Shown one piece after another: positions 9,168 through 17,817 of a stretch of 64,000 nucleotides of DNA; within the stretch, counting starts at the first letter, position 1; every line of letters begins with the position of its first letter. The stretch comes from Candidatus Eiseniibacteriota bacterium (lineage in GTDB: Bacteria; Eisenbacteria; RBG-16-71-46; CAIMUX01). The notes below the pieces were generated by a model. It made no database searches. It was not told the origin of the DNA and was given only the letters and a program-made list of their open reading frames with translations. A program made the translations under genes and the position numbers. The stretch spans positions 1 through 64,000 of the forward strand of contig JACKCR010000009.1 of assembly GCA_020633975.1 (NCBI GenBank), in the 5' to 3' direction.

Positions 9168-9194
9168 CTCCGAGAAAGTATGACTTTTTCGGAG
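9168..9194. promoter_or_regulatory. Long palindrome upstream of the second ATPase gene
   Basis: The arms are 12 bases (CTCCGAGAAAGT and its complement with one mismatch) around a three-base ATG spacer. The site is 36 bases upstream of the ATPase start. It is rich in A and T at its centre and not followed by a T-run, so an operator is more likely than a terminator. Confidence 0.5.
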
Positions 9195-9414
9195 TTCATT
9201 CCGCGTAGGTCTTCGATGGAGCGCGTCCCCAGGCTGCACCGATCCAGGGAAAGAGGGCTCTATGTCATCGATTGTCATGTACTTGCGCTCGACAGACCTC
9301 GGGGGGCATGCTCCAAGTGACGGATTCACGAACGGCACAGGTCAGACACCTTCCGTTCATTGCCCGGCGCCGTCGAAATCGCAAAGCTCATCCAGACCAA
9401 CAAGGAGGACGAAA

Positions 9415-10200
9415 GTGGCCAACAGACTGGATGGAAAGGTAGCGATCATCACGGGGGGAAGCAGCGGGATCGGTGAAGCGACCTCCCATCTGTTTGCCGA
9501 GGAGGGCGCGCAGGTCGTCCTCATGGCAAGAGGCGAAGAGAAGGGCATCGCGGTCCAGGACGCCATCCGCGCCGAGGGCGGTGACGCCACGTTCGTCCCG
9601 TGCGACGTTTCGGACAGACTCTCGGTCGATGCCGCCGTCGCCAAAGCAGTAGAGGCCTACGGAAGGCTCGACATCCTATTCAACAACGCCGGCGGCGGGG
9701 TGAGAGAGATCTTTCCCGATGAGAGCGATGAGTCCTGGGACCGAGTGATTCGGTCGAACCTGACCGGTACGTTCTACATGTGTCGGGCGGCCTGGGGTCA
9801 TCTCGTCGCCGCGGGAGGTGGCGCCATCATCAACATGTCTTCGACGTCCGCGGTGATGGGATTCAGCCCCGCGCTCTTCGATGCGATCCAGGCGGTGCCA
9901 TCGGCCTCCTACTTCGCCGCGAAAGCAGGCGTGGAGGCGTTCACGCGATTCACCGCTGGCGCCGGAGCCCGACACGGCATCCGGGTCAACTGCGTCCGCC
10001 CCGGCCAGATCCTCACTCCACTCGTCGACGTCGATGGAGAACACCGCTACAAGCCGCTCTTCGATCGAGTACAGATGTTGGAAGGGACGGGACATCCGAT
10101 CGACGTCGCCAACGCGGCGCTCTTTCTCGCTTCTCAGGAATCCCGATTCATCACGGGCGAGTTCATCCACGTCGACGGCGGAATGCCGATGAAGCTCTGA
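9415..10200 (+). CDS. SDR-family oxidoreductase
   Basis: The 261-residue protein is a classical short-chain dehydrogenase/reductase. It has the NAD(P) motif TGGSSGIG near the N-terminus, NNAG, the catalytic Ser in MSSTSAV and the YFAAK dyad, and ends with the usual FITGEFIHVDGG strand. Asp in VPCDVSD is the standard adenine contact. GTG at 9415 is chosen because AAGGAGG lies six bases upstream; the open frame extends to 9262 without homology. Substrate and pathway are not predictable. Confidence 0.9.
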   Translation: MANRLDGKVAIITGGSSGIGEATSHLFAEEGAQVVLMARGEEKGIAVQDAIRAEGGDATFVPCDVSDRLSVDAAVAKAVEAYGRLDILFNNAGGGVREIFPDESDESWDRVIRSNLTGTFYMCRAAWGHLVAAGGGAIINMSSTSAVMGFSPALFDAIQAVPSASYFAAKAGVEAFTRFTAGAGARHGIRVNCVRPGQILTPLVDVDGEHRYKPLFDRVQMLEGTGHPIDVANAALFLASQESRFITGEFIHVDGGMPMKL

Positions 10201-10248
10201 GGGCTGCGGGCCGCGATCCCACTTCGCCTCATCGATCGCCCTCCAGCC

Positions 10249-12789
10249 TCACCTCCCCGCCACCGTAACCTTCCGCACCACCCGCGCCTCCCCCGCCCGG
10301 AGCGCCGCAAAGTAAACCCCCGGCGCGACCTGGGAAGCGTCCCAAACCACCTCACGCACCGCACCATCTCCACTCCCCGCCGACGCAACGTGCTCGACCA
10401 ACCTCCCGCCCACATCGAACACATCCAGATTCACCGGCACTTCCGAGTGCGCCGCAAACCGGAACGTGCAGACGTCAGCCACCGGGTTCGGCACCGGCGC
10501 CGCGAGCAGAAGGTTCGACGCGACCGGTGTTCCTTCGTCATCCACGTTGGATGTCGCGGGCAGGTTCACCACCCACGCGCCGCGGCCGAAGGTCGACGCA
10601 ACGAGCACGCCGGAGGCTTCGTGGATCTCGAGGTCGGTCACGATCGCGAACGGCAGATCCGTTCCGTAGGGTTCCCAGGAATCGCCTTGGTTCGTCGTCG
10701 AGTAGACCCCGACATCGGTCGCGACATAGACCGCGTGGTGATCCTGAGGAATCGCGATCGCGTTGACGGGAACGTCGGGAAGGTTCGTGGTTCGATCGAA
10801 CCAGGTCGCGCCGTCGTTCCCGGTGGTGAGGACGTGGACACCGGTTCCGTAGCCGGAGAGGGTGACGAACGCGCGCGCGCTGTCCGCTGGGTGGGCGGCG
10901 ATCTGTGTCGGGGTTCCGGAACTGGAGAGATCCGCGACCTGACTGAAGCTCGAGCCGCCATCGCTGGACCTGCGAACGGTGCCATCCTCCATCACGGCCC
11001 AGACGATGTTGCCGTCGACGGGACTGACCGCGAGGGAGACGGCGCTCTGCCCGGTGTTGTCGACGGAGCTCCAGCAGGTGGTGCAGGTGCTGGCGTTCGT
11101 CGCTCGGAAGATCTGCGTCTTCGTGCTCGTGAACATCGTCTCGGGATCGTTCGGGTCGGCGACCTTTGGGGTGACCCGGATGCCGTCTTCGTCGCTCAGC
11201 CCGGTCTCCATGGTCTCGAAGGTCGCACCACCGTCCGTGCTCCGGAAGTGGGTCCCGTTTTGGATCGTTGCGAAGACGTAGTTGGGATCGGTCGCGTGGA
11301 CGAGGCAGACCATGCCGTCACCGCTGTTGACGTTCTCCCATTCCGTGCCTCCACTGATCCGACGCTGGATTCCGTTGTCCTGGGCTCCGCCGAAGAGGAC
11401 GTCGACCGACGCGGAAGATGCACTGGTTCCGATGTCGTAGATCTGGAAGTTCCGGAAGTCGTTGCTGAGCGCGATCCAGTTGTCGCCGTTGTCGGGCGAA
11501 CGCCAGACGCCTCCGTCTCCCCAGACCCAGAGCCGACCGGGCGCGACAGGATCCCAGATCGCACCAAGGTTGTCCGCGTGGGGCACATTGCCGCTGTCGA
11601 TCCGCGTGAACGTCACGCCACCGTCCGTCGATCGCATCAGCTGGACGCCGCCGACGATCACCGTATTGGGATCGTTCGGACGGATCGCGAGAGCCTGGTG
11701 GATGAAGCTCTGCTTTCCGTTCGTGAGGTCGTGGTCCGAGTTCGTCACGGTCCACGTTTCGCCTCGGTCGTTCGACCGCAACACGCCGTACCAACCGTTG
11801 TCGTCGGACGAGCCGAGCAGTGCGTAGAGGATGTTCCGGTTCGAGCGACTGACGACGATCCGTCCCCGTGACGTGTTGCTCCCATCGTTGAACTTGTTCA
11901 CCCAGGTCGCGCCACCGTCGGTCGAGACGAGGATCCCACGGTTGGATCCGTTTCTCTGGATCGCATACATCCGCTGCGTGCCGGGATCGAATGCGACGTC
12001 GGTGATCTCCTCCGTGAGCAGCGTGGTCCACGTCTCTCCGAAGTCGGTCGACATGGAGAGCGAGTCCCGCGATCCCGCGTAGACGACGCCGTCCTCGGGT
12101 CGGGCCTTGACGAAGTAGTAGCCGTTCGTAATGGAGCGGTCGTATGTGATCGACGTCTCGTACCAACTGCTTCCCGCGTCGGTCGACTTCCAGACGCCGA
12201 CTCCGTCGATCCGGACGCTCCCGCCCTGTCCCTGCCCGGTCGCGATGAGGATCTCGGCGGGATCGAGCGGGTTCACGGCCACCCCACCGATCGCGATGAA
12301 CGGGTAGTCGTCGGTGAGCGGTGCCCAACTGTTGCCGGCATTCGTCGTGCGCCAGAGCCCGCCGCCGGCCGCTCCCGCGTAGAGGGTCGTCGAGTTCGAG
12401 GGGTCGAAGGTCATGCTGAGCACGCGACCGCCCTCGTTGCTCGGCCCGAGCGAGAACCACGGATCGGACCCGGTGGCGGGCCGTCCTTGCTGCTCGCGCC
12501 AGACTTCGAGGCGGACGTCGGTCGGCGGGTACTTCCCGTCGACAACGCGGGGGTCGAGGAACCAGCGGAGCCGGGCGTAGGGGTTGTAGCCGGTGCCGGA
12601 CTTGCCGACCAGCTCGGGGTGGCTCTCGAAATGCTGGGCCATGGCGCCCAGCCACTGGATCTCGGGGTCGACGCGGGCATCCTCGGCGAAAGCCGCCGAA
12701 TGGGCGATCAGGCAGATCGTCGTCACGATCGCCACGCGGGAGACGCGGTGGGCCAGGATGGCCGCGGGTCCGGATAGGGAACGGTTCAT
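10249..12789 (-). CDS. Secreted BNR/sortilin-like propeller protein with FlgD-like C-terminal sorting domain
   Basis: The 846-residue protein has an N-terminal signal peptide ending near SAAFA. It then has two beta-propellers built of BNR/Asp-box repeats (S-x-D-x-G-x-x-W, for example STDGGATW and STDFGETW), as in sialidases and VPS10/sortilin ectodomains. The last 85 residues form a FlgD-Ig-like domain with the tail GVYFAALRAGEARVV. That domain marks proteins exported and anchored by a type IX-like route in FCB bacteria. AAGAGG lies seven bases upstream of the ATG at 12789. No catalytic residues of a glycosidase are evident. Confidence 0.85.
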   Translation of the reverse strand: MNRSLSGPAAILAHRVSRVAIVTTICLIAHSAAFAEDARVDPEIQWLGAMAQHFESHPELVGKSGTGYNPYARLRWFLDPRVVDGKYPPTDVRLEVWREQQGRPATGSDPWFSLGPSNEGGRVLSMTFDPSNSTTLYAGAAGGGLWRTTNAGNSWAPLTDDYPFIAIGGVAVNPLDPAEILIATGQGQGGSVRIDGVGVWKSTDAGSSWYETSITYDRSITNGYYFVKARPEDGVVYAGSRDSLSMSTDFGETWTTLLTEEITDVAFDPGTQRMYAIQRNGSNRGILVSTDGGATWVNKFNDGSNTSRGRIVVSRSNRNILYALLGSSDDNGWYGVLRSNDRGETWTVTNSDHDLTNGKQSFIHQALAIRPNDPNTVIVGGVQLMRSTDGGVTFTRIDSGNVPHADNLGAIWDPVAPGRLWVWGDGGVWRSPDNGDNWIALSNDFRNFQIYDIGTSASSASVDVLFGGAQDNGIQRRISGGTEWENVNSGDGMVCLVHATDPNYVFATIQNGTHFRSTDGGATFETMETGLSDEDGIRVTPKVADPNDPETMFTSTKTQIFRATNASTCTTCWSSVDNTGQSAVSLAVSPVDGNIVWAVMEDGTVRRSSDGGSSFSQVADLSSSGTPTQIAAHPADSARAFVTLSGYGTGVHVLTTGNDGATWFDRTTNLPDVPVNAIAIPQDHHAVYVATDVGVYSTTNQGDSWEPYGTDLPFAIVTDLEIHEASGVLVASTFGRGAWVVNLPATSNVDDEGTPVASNLLLAAPVPNPVADVCTFRFAAHSEVPVNLDVFDVGGRLVEHVASAGSGDGAVREVVWDASQVAPGVYFAALRAGEARVVRKVTVAGR

Positions 12790-13182
12790 CGGTGTCACCT
12801 CTTGCTCGAGTGGATCGCCGTCTGCATCCCGGGGCCTCCGGGGCGTCCGGGGCCCCGATTGCGAGCCATGGTGGGTCGGCGGTCGATCCGCCTCGCCCGT
12901 GGCTGCCGGGGTCGAGGCTCAAAGTACGGGCAGGAGACGACGCCCTGGTAACCGCCACGTTTCTAGTTGCTTGGCGTGGGTGTCATGCAACCGGGCCGAC
13001 ATCGTTTGCAACCTACGGGCAAGGGGCGGCCGGGTCTTACGCCCGGGAGATGGGCGGCTCGACTGGACGAGCCCCTGCCGCGTACCATCCGGCCTGGTCA
13101 TCCGCAATCTCCCGGCCACTACCTAAATGTTGTAACGTCACCAACACTTTCACCCTCGAACCGACCGACCGAGGATTCGACG
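12790..13182. other. Divergent intergenic region without a recognised gene
   Basis: These 393 bases separate the divergent BNR-protein gene and the Rrf2 regulator gene. No convincing reading frame was found. The left third has GC-rich inverted stretches, and the right end carries the 19-base dyad described separately. No known riboswitch pattern was recognised. Confidence 0.5.
13128..13146. promoter_or_regulatory. Operator-like dyad upstream of the Rrf2 regulator
   Basis: TGTTGTAACGTCACCAACA has the symmetric form TGTT-N11-AACA and lies 37 bases upstream of the regulator ATG. Its reverse complement matches the dyad at 13759-13777 at 14 of 19 positions, including nine consecutive bases (TGTTGGTGA). 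Autoregulation by the Rrf2 protein is inferred. Confidence 0.6.
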
Positions 13183-13602
13183 ATGTTGTCCAACACACAC
13201 TTCTCGATCGGAGTCCACGTCCTCTGCTCCCTCGCCTACAACGAGGGGCGGCATGTCGGGTCCGAAGAGCTCGCGGCGACGGTGGGGACGAACGCTTCCT
13301 TCCTCCGCGGCCTCATCGGACAGCTACGGGACGCGGGGCTCGTCGAGACGCAGTTGGGGAAGGGTGGAGGCACGGCCCTCGCCCGGCCGGCGACGGAGCT
13401 GACGCTTCGGGACGTCTACCGGGCCACGGAGTCGAAGCCGCCGGTCAAGACGCACGTGTGCGACCGCAAGTCGAAGTGCGTCGTGGCGCGAGGCATGGAG
13501 GACGTGCTGTCGGGGATCAACGATCGTCTCGAGACCGCGGTCGACGCGGAGCTGGGGAAGGTGACGATCGCCTCACTGCTGGACTCCCTCACCGAGCACT
13601 GA
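13183..13602 (+). CDS. Rrf2-family transcriptional regulator (YwnA-like)
   Basis: The 139-residue protein has the Rrf2 winged-helix N-terminus (SIGVHVLCSLAYN, GSEELAATVGTNASFLRGLIGQLRDAGLV). The region where IscR and NsrR place three cluster-binding cysteines has only two (VCDRKSKC), so an iron-sulfur cluster is doubtful; the pair could act as a thiol switch, as in YwnA-like members. GAGGA precedes the ATG. Matching dyads upstream of this gene and of the SDR gene 208 bases downstream suggest it represses both. Confidence 0.85.
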   Translation: MLSNTHFSIGVHVLCSLAYNEGRHVGSEELAATVGTNASFLRGLIGQLRDAGLVETQLGKGGGTALARPATELTLRDVYRATESKPPVKTHVCDRKSKCVVARGMEDVLSGINDRLETAVDAELGKVTIASLLDSLTEH

Positions 13603-13758
13603 ATCGTCGTCGACGGGGCATCCGCTTCGTTCGCATAGGAACGTGCCCGACTCGGCGCCAAGGCTAGACCCTCGGTTCGTCGTGACGACGCAGTTGGCCT
13701 CGTCGCTCTCAGAATGAACGGTCGAACGTCGAGACACAGGGGTCTCCACAGTTAAAAA

Positions 13759-13777
13759 TGTTGGTGATTTGCAAACA
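13759..13777. promoter_or_regulatory. Operator-like dyad upstream of the SDR gene
   Basis: TGTTGGTGATTTGCAAACA is a TGTT-N11-AACA dyad, flanked on the left by an A-run, 33 bases upstream of the SDR start. It shares its layout and 14 of 19 bases with the reverse complement of the dyad in front of the Rrf2 gene. Confidence 0.6.
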
Positions 13778-13810
13778 ATTATCCATGGCTACTGAAAGGA
13801 CGAAGGCACC

Positions 13811-14560
13811 ATGAGCGGAAGACTGAACGGCAAGGTGGCGGTGATCACGGGCGGAACGACGGGTATCGGCTTCGCGACGGCCAAGCGGTTCCTGGACGAG
13901 GGCGCGAAGGTCGTCCTCACGGGTCGGAACCCGGAGACACTGGAGTTGGCGCGTTCCGAACTGGGCGGTCGCGCAGAGGTGATCGCGTCGGACGCGTCGT
14001 CGGAACCGGATGTGAAGGCACTCTTCGAGCAGGTCGCGAAGACCCACGGGAAGGTCGACGTCGTGTTCCTGAACGCGGGAATCGCACGGTTCGCCCCATG
14101 GGAGGCGCACTCGGTGGAGGACTTCGACGAGCAGTTCGCGATCAACGTGAAGGGGCCGTGGCTCGCGATCAAGCATTCGGCCCCTCATCTGAAGGAAGGT
14201 GCGTCGATCATCGCGACGACGTCGGCGGTGAACCAACTGGGGATGCCGGCGTCGAGCGCATATTCGGCGACGAAGGCTGCGGTGCAGCAGCTCGTGCGGG
14301 TCGCGGCGGCAGAGCTGTCACCGAAGGGAATCCGTGTGAACGCGGTGAGCCCCGGCCCGATCGAGACTCCGATCTTCGCGAAGATGGGAATGCCGGAGGA
14401 GGCAGCGCTGCAGATGGCTGAGGGGATCAAGAGCCAGGTGGCGTTGGGTCGGTTCGGGCGTGCGGAAGAGGTGGCGAATGCGGCGCTTTTCCTCGCGAGC
14501 GACGAGTCGTCTTTCGTACAAGGGCAGGAGATCGTCGTGGACGGAGGGATCACCCTCTAG
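13811..14560 (+). CDS. SDR-family oxidoreductase under probable Rrf2 control
   Basis: The 249-residue protein has TGGTTGIG, LNAG in place of NNAG, the catalytic Ser in ATTSAVNQ, and YSATK. It ends with FVQGQEIVVDGG, so the full classical SDR set is present. TGRN after the second strand suggests NADP preference, as Arg follows Gly there. The start ATG is preceded by GAAGG. It is the only gene sharing the operator motif of the adjacent Rrf2 regulator, so the pair may answer thiol-reactive or aldehyde stress; that role is inference. Confidence 0.9.
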   Translation: MSGRLNGKVAVITGGTTGIGFATAKRFLDEGAKVVLTGRNPETLELARSELGGRAEVIASDASSEPDVKALFEQVAKTHGKVDVVFLNAGIARFAPWEAHSVEDFDEQFAINVKGPWLAIKHSAPHLKEGASIIATTSAVNQLGMPASSAYSATKAAVQQLVRVAAAELSPKGIRVNAVSPGPIETPIFAKMGMPEEAALQMAEGIKSQVALGRFGRAEEVANAALFLASDESSFVQGQEIVVDGGITL

Positions 14561-14741
14561 ACGCGTTTGCAGGGGTTCCCGGCGAGACGACACCGGTGGA
14601 TCGCTATGCAAGAGTCCGGGGCGGATACCATCATGTGTCGAATGGCTTGTGTCCAATTCCGTTGAACGCATCAGGCAGATTCGTCCTCAACCTCTCCCCG
14701 CTCCTGTCCGAAGTTGGAAGCAGACACACGTTTCCGATGGA

Positions 14742-15197
14742 GTGCCGCCCCTGCCATCGAACCTCCAACATGCCCGGGAGTCGGTCCCGACGATCCTCGT
14801 CGTCGACGACCAGCCGGCCTTCCGAAGCGTCCTCCGCGAACAGCTCGAGGCCGACGGCTACCGTGTTCGCGAAGCGGGGGACGGAGCGGAGGCGATCCGA
14901 ATCCTCAGCCGCGGAGAGATCGACGTCGCCGTCGTAGACATCTTCATGCCCGAAGTAGATGGGATCGATCTCCTGCGGGCGATGCGCAAGGAACGGCTGA
15001 GCACGAAAGTGATCGCAATGTCCGGGGGCGGCGAGGTGCTGCCCGGCGGCCCCCTGCTCGAGCTGGCCTGCCACATGGGTGCCGTGACCGCCCTGAGCAA
15101 GCCGTTCGACCTCGAACAGCTCTCGGACTGGGTCTCCCACTGCCTCGAGATCGGGTCCCGCCGTCATCGTCAAGATGCCGGGCATGGGGGTCGATAG
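14742..15197 (+). CDS. Single-domain response regulator (CheY-like)
   Basis: About 125 residues form a receiver domain: ILVVDDQPAF with the acidic pair, phospho-acceptor Asp in VAVVDIFMPEVDG, Ser in IAMSGGG, and Lys in LSKPFD. No output domain follows, so it acts by protein contact. No ATG is available; GTG at 14742 is the likely start, with GTG at 14649 an alternative. The gene is 68 bases upstream of a hybrid histidine kinase on the same strand, which is its probable phosphodonor. Confidence 0.8.
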   Translation: MPPLPSNLQHARESVPTILVVDDQPAFRSVLREQLEADGYRVREAGDGAEAIRILSRGEIDVAVVDIFMPEVDGIDLLRAMRKERLSTKVIAMSGGGEVLPGGPLLELACHMGAVTALSKPFDLEQLSDWVSHCLEIGSRRHRQDAGHGGR

Positions 15198-15265
15198 TCC
15201 CTCTGTAAGGGTTTCCCCCCTCGAGACGGCCGGCCGCCGCCTTCGGGCATTTCGAGGAATGATCG

Positions 15266-17689
15266 ATGTCAGACCACCCTGTGCCTCCAGACGCAGGACC
15301 CGCTGGCTCGCGGAAGAGTCTCTGCGAGCAGTCCTCAAACGCTTCTGAGCGTACTCCCCGAGAGATCGAACTCGCGGCCACGAACGCCCGTCTCGAGGAA
15401 CGCATCCGGCAGCTCGAGGCAGCCCAGCAGGATCTCCCCGCGAAACAGGCCCTCCTCTCCGAAGCGCTGCTGACCGGCCGAATGGGGACCTGGTACTTCG
15501 ACATCCAAGAGGGATGCTTCCACTTCAGCGAGGAGTTCTACCGCGTCTTCCGCACCACGACCGAGGCCGAAGGCGGCCCACGCATGGCAGCCGACCAGTA
15601 CGTCGAGCGATTCATCCCGGAAGACCATCGGGAGCGGGTCGGGGCCGAGATCGGGAAGACCTTGGCTTCGCCGGAGCAGGAGCATCGCCATGTCGTCGAC
15701 CACCCGGTCGTGTTCGCGGACGGAACGGAAGGACACATCCAGGTAGCGATCCGAACACTGCGCAATGAGCAGGGCGAGATCATTCGCGTCGTAGGCGTGA
15801 ACCAGGACGTGACGGAACACGTGCGGCAGATCGAGGAGCTCGCGAGACAGAAACGTGAACTGCGAGAGCTGAACGCGCAGCTCCAACGGAGCTCCGCGCT
15901 GGCTCGGGACCTGGCCCGGCGGGCGGAAGCAGCCAACGAAGCAAAGTCCTCCTTCCTCGCGAACATGAGCCACGAGATCCGGACGCCGATGAACGGCGTG
16001 CTCGGGATGGCGGAGCTCATGCTCGATCTGGACCTGAACCCGGACCAGGAAGACGGGATCCGCACGATCCTCCGATCGGCTCAGTCACTGCTCCGTGTCC
16101 TCAACGACATCCTCGACTTCTCGAAGATCGAAGCGGGACGCATCGAACTGGAGGAAGTCGGGTTCGACGTCGAGCGCGATGTCTACGAAATCGTCCAGCT
16201 CTTCCTCGGACGACCGAACCAGAGCGGCGCCGAACTCCTGGTTCGCATCGCGCCCAACCTGGAGGTACGACGGGTCGGTGACCCGGGTCGACTCCGGCAG
16301 ATCATCAGCAACCTCGTCGGCAACGCGCTCAAGTTCACTCTCTCGGGGCATGTTCTCGTAGACGTCGATGGGGACGACGAGCACTTGACGATCGCCGTGA
16401 AGGACACAGGCATCGGCATCCCCGAAGGCAAACAGGCGGCGTTGTTCGATCCATTCACCCAGGCCGAGCAGTCGACCTCACGTCGCTTTGGCGGCACCGG
16501 CCTCGGCCTCACCATCTCGAAGCGGCTCGCGAAAGCGATGGGCGGAGACCTCACGCTGGAGAGCCGTGAAGGAGAGGGATCGACGTTCACTCTCGACCTC
16601 CCCTTCCACCTCGATTCCGCGGCCCACGAAGACGGAACCGATCTCTCCACCGCCGAACGGAGCGACTCAGACCCGCTCGCGCAGGCGCCGACACGACGAA
16701 CCCCAGGGCCGGATCCTTCCTCGAAGCCTCACCTCCTCGAGAACCGTCGTCTGCTCGTGCTCGATCCAGCTGTCGAGAGCGGATCCATCCTGCGGGAACA
16801 GCTCGCATCGTACGGAGCGGTCGTCTCGATCGCCAGGACGGTCGAGGAGTCGATCGAGAGCATCCGTCGTGATCCAGTGGACGCCGTGCTCGTCAGCGAT
16901 AGGCCGGGAAGTACGCTCTGCGTGGACTTCCCAGCAGCGGCGATCGAGGAACCCCTCCTCCGCACTGTTCCACGTATCCTCGTCTCGACGCTTCCCACAC
17001 CCGGCAGCGTCGCGCACGCTGCACGTCACGCCTACCGCGCACATCTGCTCCGAGCGAATCCGGCGAAGTCGATCGCCCGACTCGTTCGTCATGCCATCGA
17101 CGACGAAACGGAAGGTGTGCTCACCCTCCACCGCCTCGAACGGGCGAACGGCCGATCTCAAACCGACGAACGCACGAACAACGGAGAGGAGCTCCCCTCG
17201 ACGGCGGTCAGCCTCGTGCCGAACGGCACGGAACCCGACAACGGCGCACGAAGCCAACCGGCGATTCGTGACGCCGCACCGGCTGGTGTCCTGTCGTCCC
17301 TCCAAGTACTCGTCGCCGAGGATCACCCGGTCAATCAGAAGATCGCCAAGGCGATGCTCGAGCGGCTCGGATGCGAAGTAGAGCTGGTCGCCAGTGGCCA
17401 GGAAGCTGTCGACGCACTGGCCGCGAGGAGGTTCGACGTCGTCCTGATGGACTGCCAGATGCCGGTGATGAGCGGGCTCGACGCGACGCGAGTCATCCGT
17501 GCCGACGAGGCAGCAAGTGGCCGTAGGCGCATTCCCATCATCGCTCTCACCGCCAACGCCAGCGTCACGTATCGCGAGGAGTGCCTCGCCGCGGGCATGG
17601 ACGACCATCTCGCCAAGCCGACGCGTCGCGACGACCTGAAGCGCGCTCTGGAACGGTGGGTCGATCGATCGGATCGACGCGCTGCCTAG
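15266..17689 (+). CDS. PAS hybrid histidine kinase with degenerate and intact receiver domains
   Basis: The 807-residue protein has an N-terminal coiled coil, a PAS domain (about 65-185) and a second coiled coil. The HisKA domain has the phospho-accepting His at 236 ([13 protein letters not shown]), and the HATPase domain has DTGIGIP and [13 protein letters not shown]. Two receivers follow. The first lacks the phosphorylatable Asp (VLVSDRPG, Ser at that place). The second is intact with Asp729 in [12 protein letters not shown]. There is no transmembrane segment, so it senses a cytoplasmic signal. GAGGA precedes the ATG. Confidence 0.9.
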   Translation: MSDHPVPPDAGPAGSRKSLCEQSSNASERTPREIELAATNARLEERIRQLEAAQQDLPAKQALLSEALLTGRMGTWYFDIQEGCFHFSEEFYRVFRTTTEAEGGPRMAADQYVERFIPEDHRERVGAEIGKTLASPEQEHRHVVDHPVVFADGTEGHIQVAIRTLRNEQGEIIRVVGVNQDVTEHVRQIEELARQKRELRELNAQLQRSSALARDLARRAEAANEAKSSFLANMSHEIRTPMNGVLGMAELMLDLDLNPDQEDGIRTILRSAQSLLRVLNDILDFSKIEAGRIELEEVGFDVERDVYEIVQLFLGRPNQSGAELLVRIAPNLEVRRVGDPGRLRQIISNLVGNALKFTLSGHVLVDVDGDDEHLTIAVKDTGIGIPEGKQAALFDPFTQAEQSTSRRFGGTGLGLTISKRLAKAMGGDLTLESREGEGSTFTLDLPFHLDSAAHEDGTDLSTAERSDSDPLAQAPTRRTPGPDPSSKPHLLENRRLLVLDPAVESGSILREQLASYGAVVSIARTVEESIESIRRDPVDAVLVSDRPGSTLCVDFPAAAIEEPLLRTVPRILVSTLPTPGSVAHAARHAYRAHLLRANPAKSIARLVRHAIDDETEGVLTLHRLERANGRSQTDERTNNGEELPSTAVSLVPNGTEPDNGARSQPAIRDAAPAGVLSSLQVLVAEDHPVNQKIAKAMLERLGCEVELVASGQEAVDALAARRFDVVLMDCQMPVMSGLDATRVIRADEAASGRRRIPIIALTANASVTYREECLAAGMDDHLAKPTRRDDLKRALERWVDRSDRRAA

Positions 17690-17817
17690 CCAGGCCGGCT
17701 CCCGACATCGAGACTGGCCGCCCGGCAACGAACCCCGCGAAAAAGTCGGCAACCCTACGGCTTCTCACTCGTAGTTTCGGATGAACCCTCAACCGAACCG
17801 AGAGAACGGAGCCTGCC

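Noticed and set aside
10390-11871. 493-residue plus-strand frame across the BNR-protein gene
   Set aside because: It mirrors the propeller repeats on the other strand and has no start signal or family motif.
12899-13182. Possible riboswitch in the leader of the Rrf2 gene
   Set aside because: Some short stems are visible, but the conserved boxes of cobalamin or cyclic di-GMP riboswitches are absent.
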